Shown one piece after another: positions 1 through 12,663 of a DNA stretch of 64,000 bases. The translations under genes and the position numbers were made by a program. The stretch comes from Acanthamoeba castellanii str. Neff (lineage: Eukaryota; Discosea; Longamoebia; Acanthamoebidae). Within the stretch, counting starts at the first letter, position 1. Each line of letters opens with the position of its first letter. The DNA is taken from the NCBI RefSeq assembly GCF_000313135.1, contig NW_004457532.1, forward strand, positions 173,155 through 237,154, read 5' to 3'. Under the pieces are notes generated by a model, which worked only from the letters and a program-made list of their open reading frames with translations, made no database searches and had not been told where the DNA came from.

Positions 1-1066
1 CGCAGCTCAAGCGGATTCCGTCATCAGGTATGTGCAGTCTTTTGCTCTAGTTTGTCCTTCCTCGCCAGTTCTGGCGAGCCGCGAAACAGGTGGATAACCC
101 TCTTGTGTGCGCCACACAACAGGCAAGCGTCGAACATGATGCTCACCTGCGGGACGCGCATGCAGAGCGGACAGTTCCGCGAAGCCTTCCTCGATGCCGA
201 GAGCGCGCTCGACCTGCTGCGTACATTCCTCCTCCCCCCCCCAATCTCCGTGTTGCTGGCGGGTGGACTCACGCTGCCCCCCCCCGGGTCCTGCACAGGA
301 TCGGTGCCGGACGTCAATGCGGTGCTCAAGCCGCTCAAGATCTGTATTGACTACAAGCTGGCCATTCTGCTCCTCATGGAGATCGACACCTTCAGCAAGT
401 ACCCACAGCAAACTCCAGGTGCGCTGCCTGTTCTTCCACCGACCGGTAATGACGCGGGGATGTACGCACTTGCTGACACACTGCACACTCTTGCCGTCCG
501 TCGTGCAGAAGAGGCGACGGTGATCAAACAGCGGGTGGCCGTGCTGGCCAAGCACCTGGCCACACTCCGCCTCACGCCACAACATGCCGCCATCGCCGTG
601 CGCATGGCGATCTCCAAGAGCGTCGACGCTCACAACTACGGCGTAGCCAGCAGTCTGCTGCAGGTAACTGCCCCTTTTAATCCGCCTACGTCTTGGTCAC
701 TACCATGCCGCTCACTCCTCCTCCTCTACTCCTCGCCCGGTCTCAGTTGGTCCTGAGTCGCAACCCGCCAGACGCCGCCAACCTGAACGAAAAGCTGCAC
801 CTCTGTAAACAGCAGGACGAAACGAACGCCATGCCCACCATCAACAACCCTTTCTGCTGTCAGGTACCTCTCCGCCTGTGCCGCTCACTAGAGTTGTTTC
901 TCTCTTGCGCGCCACACTAATGAAGGACTTGCAGACGCTGCGCCTGGTGGAGTCTACCGACCGGGTGTCGGCATGCCCGGTGTGTGGTTCGCACTACGCC
1001 GCCTCGGCCGTGGGCGCGGGCGATCGCTGCCCGCTGTGCTCGTTCGCCGCAGTTGTAATTAGATGA
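1..1066 (+). CDS. Alpha-COP-like coat protein, C-terminal part (5' end outside window)
   Basis: Exons at about 1-27, 123-220, 299-418, 509-663, 747-863 and 935-1066, joined by GT-AG introns with pyrimidine- and C-rich 3' ends. The deduced tail is helical and then carries NPFCCQ and a CPVC...CPLC zinc-finger-like pair before the stop. In order and spacing this resembles the C-terminal domain of coatomer alpha: helical hairpins, a conserved Asn-Pro-Phe, then two Cys pairs. Coatomer alpha is the WD40/TPR scaffold of COPI vesicles that retrieve cargo from Golgi to ER. The similarity is by eye and divergent, so a paralogous WD40/TPR coat or IFT-type scaffold is also possible. The WD40 part would lie upstream of the window. 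The gene converges on the BSD-domain gene, whose stop codon is 123 bp away. Confidence 0.5.
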
Positions 1067-1188
1067 AGTTCAAACCTTCAATAGGTTCGCCGCTGCCCGC
1101 CGCGGTTGTAACTCTTGCTTTACCGCAACAGAGCAACCTGTGCTATAACACCCGCCACAGTGTATTATTGCTAAACCGCCACACCGGT

Positions 1189-2206
1189 TCACGCGACCGT
1201 TTGTTGGTTCGGCTGCTGGGGCCGCGTTCGAATTGGCCGTGCAAAGTAGTTGTCCTCGTGCGGGTCAATGCCGTCGTCCAGCTGGTAGCGATCGCCCTTT
1301 CTCTTCATGTGCCGGTGCAGCACGTCCTCCGGCGTCGCCAGGAAGAGTTCCTGTGGTTGTGGTTGTGGTTGTGGTTGTGGTTGTGGTTGTGGTTGTGGTT
1401 GTGGTGTTTGATTGAATGATAAGTATGTGAATGTCATCAGGAGGCGAGAGGCGGTCACGTCACCTGTTGGTAATCAAAAAATAGCTTCTCGAAGTAGCGT
1501 TCCAGCGCGTGCTCCGAGAGTACGTCGACGTCCTGCCCCTCTTCGCGTTCCTCGTCTCGCTCCTTCCTCCTGCCGCCGCTACCGCCATGTTCACCATCCT
1601 TCTCTTTGCTCTTCCCCTTGCTCTTCTCCTTCTCCTCCTTCTGGTCGTTTGTCTTGTTGGTCTTGCCGTTGGTCTTGTTGAGCAGCAGCAGGAAGTAGAT
1701 CCTGTGTACAGACTTCGTGTTTGAGCAGAACTGCTGTCTCTCTGCACGGTGACAGTTGGGTGCACTTGCGATTCCTGTAAGTACCTCCAGAAGGTCTCCT
1801 CGTTCATCTTGCTGGGGCACATCGAGTAGCGCAGCTTCTGCAGGGAGGGCACCATCTCGAGCATCTTGCGGGCGTGCCGGGTTTGGCCCCTCGTCAACGG
1901 AAACGCACCCTCTGCACAACTCCCCAAGTGAGATGCAGACAAAGAGAAGAAAAAGAAGAAGGAAAGATGGGAGGGGGTACCGGGGGCGCGAGGAATGGGG
2001 AACTCGGTGAAGGTGCTTGGGTGTTGCGCGAGATGACTCACGTACTCGATCAGCTCGGGGGTGGGTTCGATGTAGGTGGGGTCATTCGTGTCGTCATCGT
2101 CATTGTCCTTGAACTCCTCGGGAATCAACGATGCCGCCTGCGCCACCAGGCTGCCAAATGCATTGCCCAGCCCTCCGTCGCTCTTGAGCTTCGAGAACCA
2201 ATTCAT
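1189..2206 (-). CDS. BSD-domain protein (SYAP1/BSD family), 250 aa
   Basis: Four exons: 2206-1981, 1911-1785, 1701-1464 and 1350-1189. They add up to exactly 753 nt (250 codons plus stop) with matching phases. The N-terminus starts MNWFSKL, followed by an acidic stretch and a short helical region. The BSD domain is completed across two introns: the segment around residues 80-125 reads ...MVPSLQKLRYSMCPSKM... then EETFWRIYF, with the diagnostic Phe-Trp pair. A Lys/Glu-rich linker and a short conserved-looking C-terminal tail follow. BSD domains occur in TFIIH p62 and in SYAP1/DOS2-like proteins; the small size fits the latter, which act in signalling or vesicle biology. The start codon lies 250 bp from the myosin start, head to head, so the two genes probably share a promoter region. 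The last intron ends in a hexanucleotide repeat. Confidence 0.8.
1353..1413. repeat. (GGTTGT)n hexanucleotide repeat
   Basis: About ten copies of GGTTGT on the + strand (ACAACC on the BSD-gene strand). It lies immediately 5' of the last exon of the BSD-domain gene, and its final CACAG serves as the splice acceptor. If the intron were retained the repeat would read as Gln-Pro dipeptides in frame. Confidence 0.9.
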
Positions 2207-2456
2207 CCTTCTCTTTGTCTTGGTCTTTTTTTGCTTTTTTTCTTGCAGGTTTCCTCTTCGTTTTCTTTTTTCGGTGTTACGGAGGTACGGCTTTGGCGAC
2301 CTGCAAATAAGGGGAGAGCTCTGTGGCCTCAACCCGCGGGCTGGGGGTTCCTTGCTTGCAGGACTCGTTGGAGGCAACGGAGAGGATCAAGTGTGAGCAA
2401 GGAGCAGTTGAAGAAGGAGAAGAGGCGCCCGAGCGGCGTACTGCAGTAAGGCCAGC

Positions 2457-5400
2457 ATGGAGATTCGTGGGGAGGCGACGACCGATGTCCACTTGAGTGG
2501 CGACAAGGGCATCGAGGACATGATCAAGATGAACACACTTGATGAAGAAAGCATCCTCAAGAACCTCAAGATTCGCTACCTCAACAATCTCATTTACGTG
2601 CGTGTTCTGCAGTGAGGAAGTGAGCAAACTTCCTCGCCGCTCTCCATTGCTTCCCAATCTCCCACCCGCTTCCCGCATCTCTCTGGCGCACCCGTGTCGT
2701 CTGACACGGTCCTGTTGGCCTGCTACAGACCAACACTGGATCCATCTTGGTGTCCCTCAATCCGTACAAGCGGCTGCCCATCTATGCGCAGGAGGTGGTG
2801 CGCGAGTACATTGGAACGAGCTCTGCGTCCATGGGGTACTTACCCCTTGCCCTCCCCTCCACCGTGCCGCTTGGCTGGCCTCTCTGTTGGCTGACCAGAA
2901 CCGTCTCTCTGCTGCTTGCCTGCCAAGTCCCGCGCCGCACATTTTTGCCACGGCCGAGGCCTGCTACCATGACATGCGTGACCGGCATCGCAACCAGTCA
3001 GTCATCATCAGGTGCGGGCCTGCTCATTCATGAATGTGGGTGTGTGTTTGTGTGTGTGTGTGTGTGGTGTGTATGTGTGTGTGTGTGTGTGTACCGTTCA
3101 TGTCGCTCGTCTCGTCTCGCTCATATCTCGCACAGTGGCGAGTCCGGTGCCGGCAAGACAGAAGCCACCAAGCTCATTCTGCAATTCTTGGCCGCTCGCA
3201 CGACCAAGCACTCTGCTGTGGAGCAGAAGATCTTGGAGTCCAGGTACGCCGGCTGCTCTGCTCTGCACGTGTCGCAGTCCGAATGCGACTGGTCAGTCCA
3301 AGTATTTTGACTCCACTTCTCGTTACAGTCCGATTCTCGAAGCGTTCGGTAACGCCAAGACGGTCAGGAACGACAATTCATCTCGCTTCGTACGGCTTCT
3401 TCCTCATGTTTGCTCCAAAGCTCAGAACGTAGTACTGACGCCCGCCTTCAGGGTAAGTTCATTGAGATCCACTTCGAAGGCAGCGGTCAGATCTGCGGTG
3501 CCAAGATCAGCAACTGTACGCACTCCCCCACGCTCCTCCCTCCCACGTGAAGAAAACTGGCACTGAGAGTTATTTCTTTATGACGTGTCTCGTCAGATTT
3601 GCTCGAGCGGGTACATCCTCCTTGAACGCTCCATCTCCTACCTTGAGCGATGTGCTCACTGTGTCCTCTTTCTCTAGTCTCGGCTCGTGTGGCAGGCGCA
3701 GAGCGAGCGTAACTACCACATCTTTTACCAGTTCCTCGCAGGCGCTGACAAAGAGGAGAAAGGTACTTCTTGGTCTTGCCTCAAAGCCTGCACCAACGCA
3801 CATCTCAATGTGGCTGCACTTCTTCGCAGAGCGATACCAGCTGTTGGACATCGAGCAGTACAACTACCTCAACCAAAGCGGTTGCACGTCGGTGCCAACG
3901 ATCAACGACGAGGAGGATTACAACCGTGTGAGGGTACGACTCAGAGACGAATTCATGGCGCAGTTGTTTTTCTCTCTCTCTCTTCTCTCTCGCTCTCTCC
4001 CTTCTTTCTTGGCCGTTAACGCTGTGAATTGGAACAGCAAGCCTTGTTGGCGATGGACATGTCGGCCGATGTCCAAGACCACCTCTTCACGATTCTTTCG
4101 GGTATTATGCGACTGGGAAACGTCCAATTCGAGGGCGCGGAGGTGTCCAAGGTGTCCAACCCCCAGGGTGCGTACCTCCATCGCCAACACGCGATTACGC
4201 TCGCTCACTTTGTCGGGATGGCTCGCAGAGCTGGAGATCGTTGGCCAACTGCTGAAGATCAGTCCCGAGGGCTTGGGCAGAGCGCTCACCACCCGTACGC
4301 TGGTGGTAAGTGGGCAAAAGATCCAGGTGAACTTCAAGGCCGCGCAGGCCGCCGATGCACGAGATGCGCTTGCCAAGGCGATCTACAGCAAGCTCTTCGA
4401 CTGGTGCGTGCTTTTTGGCGCGTGGTGACGAGGTTGACCGGCTCACGGTGCGACATCTAACCAACCACTCTCTTGTGCAGGATTGTGGTGACAATCAACA
4501 AGGTCATCTACAAACCCAAGCCCGTAAAGTCCTTCATCGGCGTGCTGGACATTTTCGGCTTCGAAAACTTCAATGTACGTTAACAACGCACCGGTTGCAC
4601 AACCGGACGTCTCTCACGATTCTCTCTCTCTCTCTCTCTTATGCAGGTAAACAGCTTCGAGCAGTTTTGTATCAACTATGCCAACGAAAAGTTGCAGCAG
4701 TATTTCAACGAGACCATTTTCAAGATCGAACAGACTGAATATTCGACTGAAGCGATCAAGTGGGATAACATCGACTTCAACGACAATCAGGACACCATCG
4801 ATCTCATCGAAAAGACCAGGTACGCTTTCAACTGCTAGTCACTCCAGCATTGTTTGCGCTCGCTCTGTGTAACTCGGTCGGTGCACCTTCCAGACCGCCC
4901 GGTATCATCTCGTTGCTTGATGAGGAATGCCGTTTCCCGAAAGCTACAGACACGACCTTCCTGGAGAAGATCGACAACGGCTACAAAACGCACAAGAAGT
5001 TTTACCGCCCCAAGAAGTCCCGAACTGCGTTCGTCATCAAGCATTACGCTGGCGAGGTGCGCTAGCGACTCCACTGCTTCGCGCGTGTGCCTAATGTACT
5101 CACGCCCGGCTCCTCTCGTTTGGGGGTTCGGCTCCAGGTGGCCTACGAGACAGCCAACTTCCTGGAGAAGAACCGAGACACACTGGCCGAGGATCTCGTG
5201 GCTCTGCTCAACGACAGCAAGCTTCCTCTTGTCAAGGCTCTTTTCCCGCTCTCGGAAGTCGACACTCAGAGCTCGGGTCGCCAGGCCAAGTCGCCTACCG
5301 TGGGCACAAACTTTAAGGCCCAGCTGGCTGAGCTCATGGCCACGCTCGGCGCCACTGCGCCGCACTACGTGCGTTGCATCAAGCCCAACACCATGAAGGC

Positions 5401-7501
5401 TCCTGGTACTGCGCAATTCAAAGCCAGCTTTCCCCGCAGCTGCCCAATACTAAGATCATCCATTGATTCACCGATGGTTGTCCACAGCGATGTTCGATGA
5501 TGACATGGTGCTGGCTCAGCTTCGCTATGCTGGTATGATGGAAACCATCAGGATTAGGTAGACCACTCTTCCCCTCGGGGGTTACCGGGAGGCGTGGCTG
5601 ACTCTTTCTTTGTTGTTCTCCATGGTAAAGGCGCCTGGGCTACCCGGTGCGGTACCCGGTGAAGGAGTTCATGTATCGCTACCGCATGCTGCTACCGCTT
5701 GGCTATGCCAACGACCCGAAAAACAAGGACAAATCCGGGCAGCTCGACCTCTTTGCCGTCGCCAAGAACATTCTCAGCAAGGTCCCCAGCCCCAGTGAGG
5801 ATGGCAGCCTGCAGTGGCAGCTCGGGAAGACCAAGGTCTTCATGAAAGAGGCGCAGGCACGTGCGCCCAAACAACCGCTTGTTGTAGTCGTTGTATGATT
5901 TCTCTTATGGGCTCACACGGTGCACGACCCTACAGAGCGCCGCAGTGGAAAATACCCGCAACAAGGCGATCTGGGCGAAGGTGGTGACCATCCAGTCGTG
6001 GTGGCGCATGGTGTGGACGCGCAACTATTTCGCAGAGATGCGACAGGCCGCCAAGCTCATCCAATCAGGTACGTCCCGCTTGTCTCGCTGGCCGTCTTTG
6101 GACTGCTGACCAACTGGTTCTCTTCTTTTCGTCGGCCTCCTGATGCTCCTCAGTCGTGCGAGGGTTCCTCCAACGGCGTCGGTATGCCGTGTTGATCGCG
6201 GCCGACAGAAGGAGGAAAGAAGAGGCCAGGAAGAAGAGCGAGGAGGAGAGCAGAAGGAGGGAAGAGGAGAGGTTGGCGAAAGAACAGGCCAGGCGCAGCG
6301 AGGAGGAGAGGCTCATGAAGGAAGAGAGGAAGAATGAGAAGTCCGTCCCTGCGCTCAGCGTCACTCAGCCGCGCGTCCACTCGGTTCTCTACGATGAAAA
6401 GCCGACGGTGAGCATGTACAAGACCAGTTCGCCTCTCGTGACCGTTAACGCGGCAGACGACGCAGCGCCGGGATTGCTGGGCGCAGACAGTGCCTGGCGG
6501 GATCAAAAGGATGCCTTGGACGCAAAGGGGTACCTTTTTCCCGAGCTCTGTGACCGTGACCGGTGTTTCTCGATGGCCTTTGTGTGCTGTTCCCCTCTGA
6601 CCACGTGGTGTGTTGTGCGCATTTTGAGCAGCAAGGCGGTGGATCCGGCTGCAGCATCGCTGAGGAGGCGTTTGACATCGAAACGAGACGCCACGATAAA
6701 GAGACACACGCCCATGCTGCGTAAAGGCGATTCGGGAGAGTGCGTTCCACCTGTTCCGCTCATGTTTTGCGCGGTCCTTTCTCACCTGCTCCCTCGCCTA
6801 CCACCACCACCGACACGGCCTTGCTCCTCCCGTCCCACCGCCTGCAGTCAGTACCCGGACGTGATCGGCAAGGATGAAGCCAGCAAGTACGACATTCTAG
6901 AATACGCGCAGACGCATTTCAACTTCGAGCGAGTGAAGAAGCGGACCATCCGCACCTTGGGCAGGAAGAAGGGCGATTTCTCCATTTCGGAGATCCTCTG
7001 TTACTCCAAGGTGCGATCTTTGGTTGCCGGAGAGCCGCCCACGAATGCTCCCCCTATCCGATTCTCCTTGTCGAGCTTGCTCCGCTGACCAATTGCGCCC
7101 TCCCTCCTGCAGAAACTCGAGCAACCTCTGCACACGACCCAGAACGCCAACTTCATCAAGTTTGCCGTCAAGTTCTTCAAGAGTACGGGACAATGCCTCT
7201 GTCCCTCTGTTGTTTTGCACTGTGCACTCTTACTCATCTGCATTTTCGGCCACAGTGATCACTAGGTTCGTCGATGGCGAAGCTCACTTTGATGTGCTGA
7301 AGGAGGTCTTCCTCGCTGGTATCTCCAACGGCGGTTCTCTGCGCGCATTCCGCAATGAGCTCTACTGCCAGGTCATCAAGCAGACGATGAAGAACCCTTC
7401 CAAGTGCGCATTTCCATCTCTCCACGTCTGTTCCCTCTTGGCCCGCGCACTCCGCTTCTGCCCCGCTCTCTCTTTCTCTCTTTCTCTCTCTCTCTCTCTT
7501 C

Positions 7502-7541
<40 letters not shown>

Positions 7542-10500
7542 ATCCCGTTTCGTCATGCACAGGGACAGCACCATGCGCTCGTGGGAGCTGCTCTCCGCGT
7601 TCTGCGGTGTGTTCTACCCCACGGACGACTTTGTCCCCTACCTGGCGTCCTATCTCATGCAGGTAACAGCACCACGCCACTCTCACTCTCTCAGACTCTT
7701 TTTTCAGGTTTTTGTGTCGCTAACCTACCTGTGATTGTGTGGGTCCCAGAACTTCGTCAATCCGACCGAAATCGGCCAGTACGCACAGTACGCCTACGGC
7801 AAGCTGAAGGAGATGTCCTTCCACTTTGCGAATAAGCTCTCGCGGTTGTATCCGCCGTCCAGGCTCGAGCTCGAAGCCAACAGGGTATCTTTTTACGGGG
7901 CTACTGCTAAACCTGACCATAAGTAGCAACTTCCGTTCCTCACGTTCTTTTCCGTTCAGGAACGCAAACTGATCCCCGTGTGGTTCCACGTCCCTGGCGG
8001 CATGTCCACGTGCGTCATGAGCAGCGCCGGCGCTACTGCTGCCGGTATGTGCCTACTCGGATCTCCATGCAGCTGCTTTTGGTGTTTATCACGTCGTCAA
8101 CCTTCACTGACCCACGGCTCTTGCCCTCCGCTGCAGATGCCTTCACCCCTCTGACCTCGAAGAACCTAAAGCTCGCAGACCCCATGGAATTCGCCATTTT
8201 CGAGATCTATCCTCACCTCAACCTCGGTACTGTGCCTTCGAGGATGTGCTTCTCAGCGGCTCGCACACTCACGCAAGTGCTGTGGTGTTTTCTGGCGTGC
8301 AGGCCGTTCGCTGTCGCCCAGCGACTTCCTGGCGGACATGCTGAGCAAGGCGGAGAAGTATGGCCACGAGTCGCTCTTCTGGTTCAAGAAGAAGCTGTGG
8401 CTCGACCCCACCACCCTCCCCGAAGATCCCGTTGAAGCCCGCTTGGAGACGCTTCAGATTCACGCCGATATCGTTTCTGGTACGACGGTCGCACTCTAGC
8501 GCTGGGCATTGCCCCCACAGCTCTTTGCTCACACTGCGCTCGCCCCGTGCAGGCAAGTTCCCTTGCCCACACGAGCAGGCGCTTGTGCTGAGCGGCATCA
8601 GGTTCCTCATCGATGAGATTCAAGACGCGCAGAGCACCAAGATTTTGAACTTGTACGTACCTAGGCCTGCCGAGATTGGCTCCCCCCCCCCGCGAGATGT
8701 AAGGCTGCGGCGGTGCAGTGTGCTGACTGTGGCGCAAACTGTTTGGTCCCCCATAGCTGCGAGAGGTATGTTCCGCAAGCGTTGATTCCCCAGAAGTCCA
8801 CGGCGGAATGGACTCGTATCGTCCACGAAGAGGCTGACAAGATCAGAGGCTTCGAGCTCAACGAAAGCGGACTGGTCAACCTGTTCCTCAAGAAGGGTGT
8901 GTACACCTACTCTCGTCCTGTTGTCATCACACGTGGTGTGTGTGTCGTGTGTGTGTGTGTGTGTGTCCCTCCCTCGCAGCATGCTGTATTGACCTGGTTT
9001 CGTGCAGCGCAAAAGCTGTCGCTCTACGGCAAGTCGCTGTTCCAAGTGCAGATGGCCACGACCGACATTGACATTCCTGACTCTTTCATGCTTGCCATCG
9101 ATGTCAACGGCATCGAGATTCGCGACAAGGACAGCGGGTACGTCGTTCGTGCTGCGCATGTCTGTTCTTGAATGGCCCCTGACACCTGCGTTTTCTCCTG
9201 CCTCCATCCAACAGGGACCTTCTGAGGCACTTCACGTACCCAGACCTCGGCCCGGTCACGTACGACGCCGGCAGCACTGTAGTCAACTTCCACGAAAGAA
9301 TGCAACGTCGTCCCCTGCACATCAAAACGCCACTGGTACACTGATCTCCTTTCCCACCTTTCGTTCGCCCTCCGTGGCCGCTTACACGACGCGTGAGTGG
9401 GCGTTTTCAGGGCGTGGAGATTTGCAGCCTGTGCGAGGACTACCTGTACTGGCTGCGGGAGGACTCCGAGACGGCGGTCGCATTGCAGGACTACGTGGTC
9501 ACCGATAAGAATCTGCTCTCCTTCACCAAGGGACAAAAGATCGAGCTCCTTGCCAGGTCTCAGATGCCCTTCTCCCCTCTCTCTCTCTCTCTCCCTTTAA
9601 TGTGGCGAGCTGGCTAAACTCTAACAACCGCGCAGGGAGGGTAACTGGTGGAGGGGCAAGTTGAATGGGAAGACCGGTTCATTCCCCGCGAGCATGGTGG
9701 AGATTTTGATCACCACGGCGAACACCAACCTGGCGGCCGGCAAGCTTCGGAAGCGCCTCTCGCAGCGCATGTCTACGGTAAGTGCCCCCCCCCTCTAATT
9801 GGTACTTGGATTCCGGCGTCACTGACTGGGCGACACTGGCCACAAACGCAGAGAGACTTGACTGCCATGAAGCTCACAGATAGCGGGGCTGAGCGTTCGC
9901 GAGCGGGCTCTCGAAGAGAATCGAGGTACCTCGAGCGCTCCTCCAACGTAGCTTGGTGAGTTCGATTCACGTGTCCCAGTCGCTGACACGGAGGTGGTGT
10001 GAAGGGTGGGAGGTGTCGCCGAGCCTCTCGAAATGAGGAACGTGCCGCGTAAGAGCAGCAGGGCGTATTATCGGAAGATGTCTGAATCATCGGGACAGCA
10101 CAGCTTGGCTCTGCCCGCGATGAGCGACCGCAATTCGGCTCGGCTCAGCCGTCGTTACGAGATGACCGAATTCGCTCAGAGCAACTTCAAGGCCGTCGCC
10201 CCTACCTCTGCCGGCATGTTGAAAAGTATGCGTTCCGTCTCTCGGCCTGTCTGCGCGCACACACGAATGCTGACGAGGCATACTAACTGGGTGTCGCGCT
10301 TTCAGACTCGCGCACCGACCTCCTGTCCAACAGCATCGGGACGCTGAGGCGGGGTATGATGGGGAGTCGCAGTAAGCTCACCACCGAACCGCCTGCCCCT
10401 GGCGCCCCGGCCCCGTCCGTCTCGGCGTCAACGTCAACGCCGGAACTGAGCGTGCCCTCGGTCACGTTCACCGACGTGCCCATCCGGGAGCCCCTCACCA

Positions 10501-12663
10501 AGAGCCTCCCCGAGGAGTTCGCGAAGGAGGCCACCAAGATCTTCACCATGGTAATGAAGTACATGGGCGACTACCCCTCCAAGAAGGGGCTGGACTCGTT
10601 CAAGCTCATGCAAAAGGTGCGTCAACCTCCACAACAACCCTCTTGCTTGCTTGCCGCTTGCCGCGCTTCTCACCTGCGTGACTTGACTGCTTTGCAGATT
10701 TGCCAAAGGGGCATCGACAACCCCAAGCTCAGGGACGAGCTCTACTGCCAGCTGATCAAACAAGTCTCCAAGAACCCCAAGAGGTTCGTGCAAACAGCCC
10801 TGTCGCCTGCCATTATTTCCTCCACACGTGGAGGTGCTTGGCTCACCATGGCTTTTCGCGTGGCTCAGCGGTAACACCATCCGCGGCTGGGAGCTGCTCG
10901 CCATTTCCTGTGGTCTCTTCGTCCCTTCCCGTGCTCTGGGTCCGTACCTGGTGGACTTCCTCACCGAACATATCAAGGCGGAGGAGAAACAACTGGTACG
11001 CCGTCGCTCTGGCTTTTCCTCTGGATGACCACCGCCACCAAGAAACAGAGAGCGCGGGCGTCTGGTGTCCGCAGCAACTGCGTACTGACCCGCACCTTCC
11101 AAAGCCCAAGGCGCAGCAGGACATTCAACGGCTCGCTCAGGCAGGCCTCCGACGCCTGGACCGTATTCGAGCGGTGGGCATGAGAGCCCATGCGCCCTCG
11201 TTTGTGGAGTACGATGCAGTTCGGGTACGAGAAAAAAAACGTTCCGGAAAAGACGTGCGGTGCCTCAGCTGTTCACTGACTGTACACGCCTTCGCTTCTT
11301 GGGATGCACAGTGCGCGGAGCAGGTGCCGTGCACGGTGTGGACGTTTGACGGGGAGAGCCACGTCGTCCGGGTGGACATGGCGGCTACCGTGAAGGACGT
11401 CATGACGCACGTCATCGAATCCATCGGCCTCAGCCCGGCGGCTGTTGCGGCCCGCGACTGGGCCTTGTGCGCCATCCGCGGCAATCCCGACGATGCCAAA
11501 CACCGCTTCGGCCTTGGTGCGTTAACCAGCACTGGACCAGCCAATTCATCAATTGCCTTTGCTTGTCGGAGCTCACTCAACTGGGCGCCAAACCCGCTTA
11601 CAGAGACGGGCGAGAAGCTGGCGGAGAAGGACCACGTGTGCGATGTCGTGGCCGCCTGGGAAAAGGAAGAGAAGGCCAAGGGACCCGTGCAGCTGCTCTT
11701 CCAGGAGTGGCTCACGCTCGACCAGACCAGCCCCGTGGACGACCCCGTCGCCATCCACCTGCTGGCCCACCAGGCCGTCAGCCGCATCGTGTCCGGCCGC
11801 TATCCTGTCACCGAGGGCGAGGCGCCTTACTTGACCGCGCTCCAGTTTTACTTTGACAAGCTCAAGGTGCGCCCGTAGTCTTGCAATGGACGCTTTGTCC
11901 AGGCCCTGTGCAACCCCTGGTGTGTGTGCTGACGCTCGGTGCGATAGGCCAAGGTGGACGAGCCGATCACGGAGAAGTCGCTCTACATATCGCTGTTCTA
12001 TCTGCCGATCAACCTCAAGTCGCGGAGGAGCGACGAAGAGTGGCTCAGCGCGATCTTCAACGAGTGGAACGGCATGGATCACACCATGACCATGACCCAA
12101 GCCGAGTCGCTCTATCTCGAGACCGCTCAGCGGTGGAAGTTCTTTGGCGGCAACGTCTTCTACGCCGAGAGCAAGCAGTTCCCAAAGGCCAACGCGCTCG
12201 CCGTCCACAGGGACGGTCTCGCCGTCCTGCGCCTCCCGGAGAAGGAGCCCCTGGCATTCGCTCCCTTCCGCGGTACCTTGTGTCCCCGCCCCTGACCTCA
12301 CCTGATGAGCTGATCTCGTCTAACTCCTCCTTTGTCCTTTGTGTGGAAATCGTTATAGCAATCTTCAACTGGTCGTCGACCCAGAACTCGGTGGGCGTCG
12401 TGGTGGGCTCCCTCATGAACCCCCACCGCTATGTCTTCTCCACCTCGCAGGTTCGTAATATTCTCCCCTTATTTATGTGCCAAAGAGAGGAGGAGGCTAA
12501 CAGCTCTGGCCTCTTCTCCCGTGAGCAGGCGCCCTCGATGGTGCAAACCTTCGTGTGCTACATGGAGAAGCTCGTGGCCGAGACAAAGCAGCAGGAGGAG
12601 TCCAAGGCGCAGGGCTTTTCCCAGGCCACACTGCGCGACATGCGTACCAGGCGTCCCTTCTAG
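2457..12663 (+). CDS. Class VII-like myosin heavy chain (motor-IQ-helix-MyTH4-FERM-SH3-MyTH4-FERM)
   Basis: Roughly 35 short-intron exons encode an estimated 2,200-2,400 aa actin motor. The start MEIRGEATT leads straight into GIEDMIKMN, so the N-terminal SH3-like subdomain of most class VII myosins is absent. Motor motifs are intact: P-loop GESGAGKTE (about 3140), switch I NDNSSRFGKF (split by an intron near 3390), switch [10 protein letters not shown] (about 4550), and the DALAK...LFDW relay (about 4365). Two IQ motifs ([27 protein letters not shown]; 5980-6190) are followed by an Arg/Glu-rich stretch that looks like a single alpha helix. The tail has MyTH4-1 (about 6850-7660), FERM-1 (7740-9400), SH3 (9440-9710), a Ser-rich linker, MyTH4-2 (10480-10990) and FERM-2 (11310-12640). 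This tail order is that of myosin VII, which works in filopodia and adhesion. The TEDS site is Gln. Confidence 0.93.
3034..3093. repeat. (GT)n microsatellite in a myosin intron
   Basis: Imperfect GT dinucleotide tract between the coding segments that end at the HNQSVII region and begin at the P-loop. It forms most of that intron. Confidence 0.85.
7465..7541. repeat. (CT)n-(CA)n compound microsatellite in a myosin intron
   Basis: A long CT tract interrupted by a few T residues is followed directly by about nine CA units. It sits inside an intron of the first MyTH4 domain, close to the acceptor at about 7561. Confidence 0.9.
8933..8967. repeat. (GT)n microsatellite in a myosin intron
   Basis: Short GT tract in the intron that splits the first FERM domain. 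Confidence 0.8.

Noticed and set aside
4300..4345. GTAAGT...CAG as a donor/acceptor pair in the myosin exon
   Set aside because: It would be a 21 nt intron and would remove conserved residues before DALAK; the exon is open and aligns without it.
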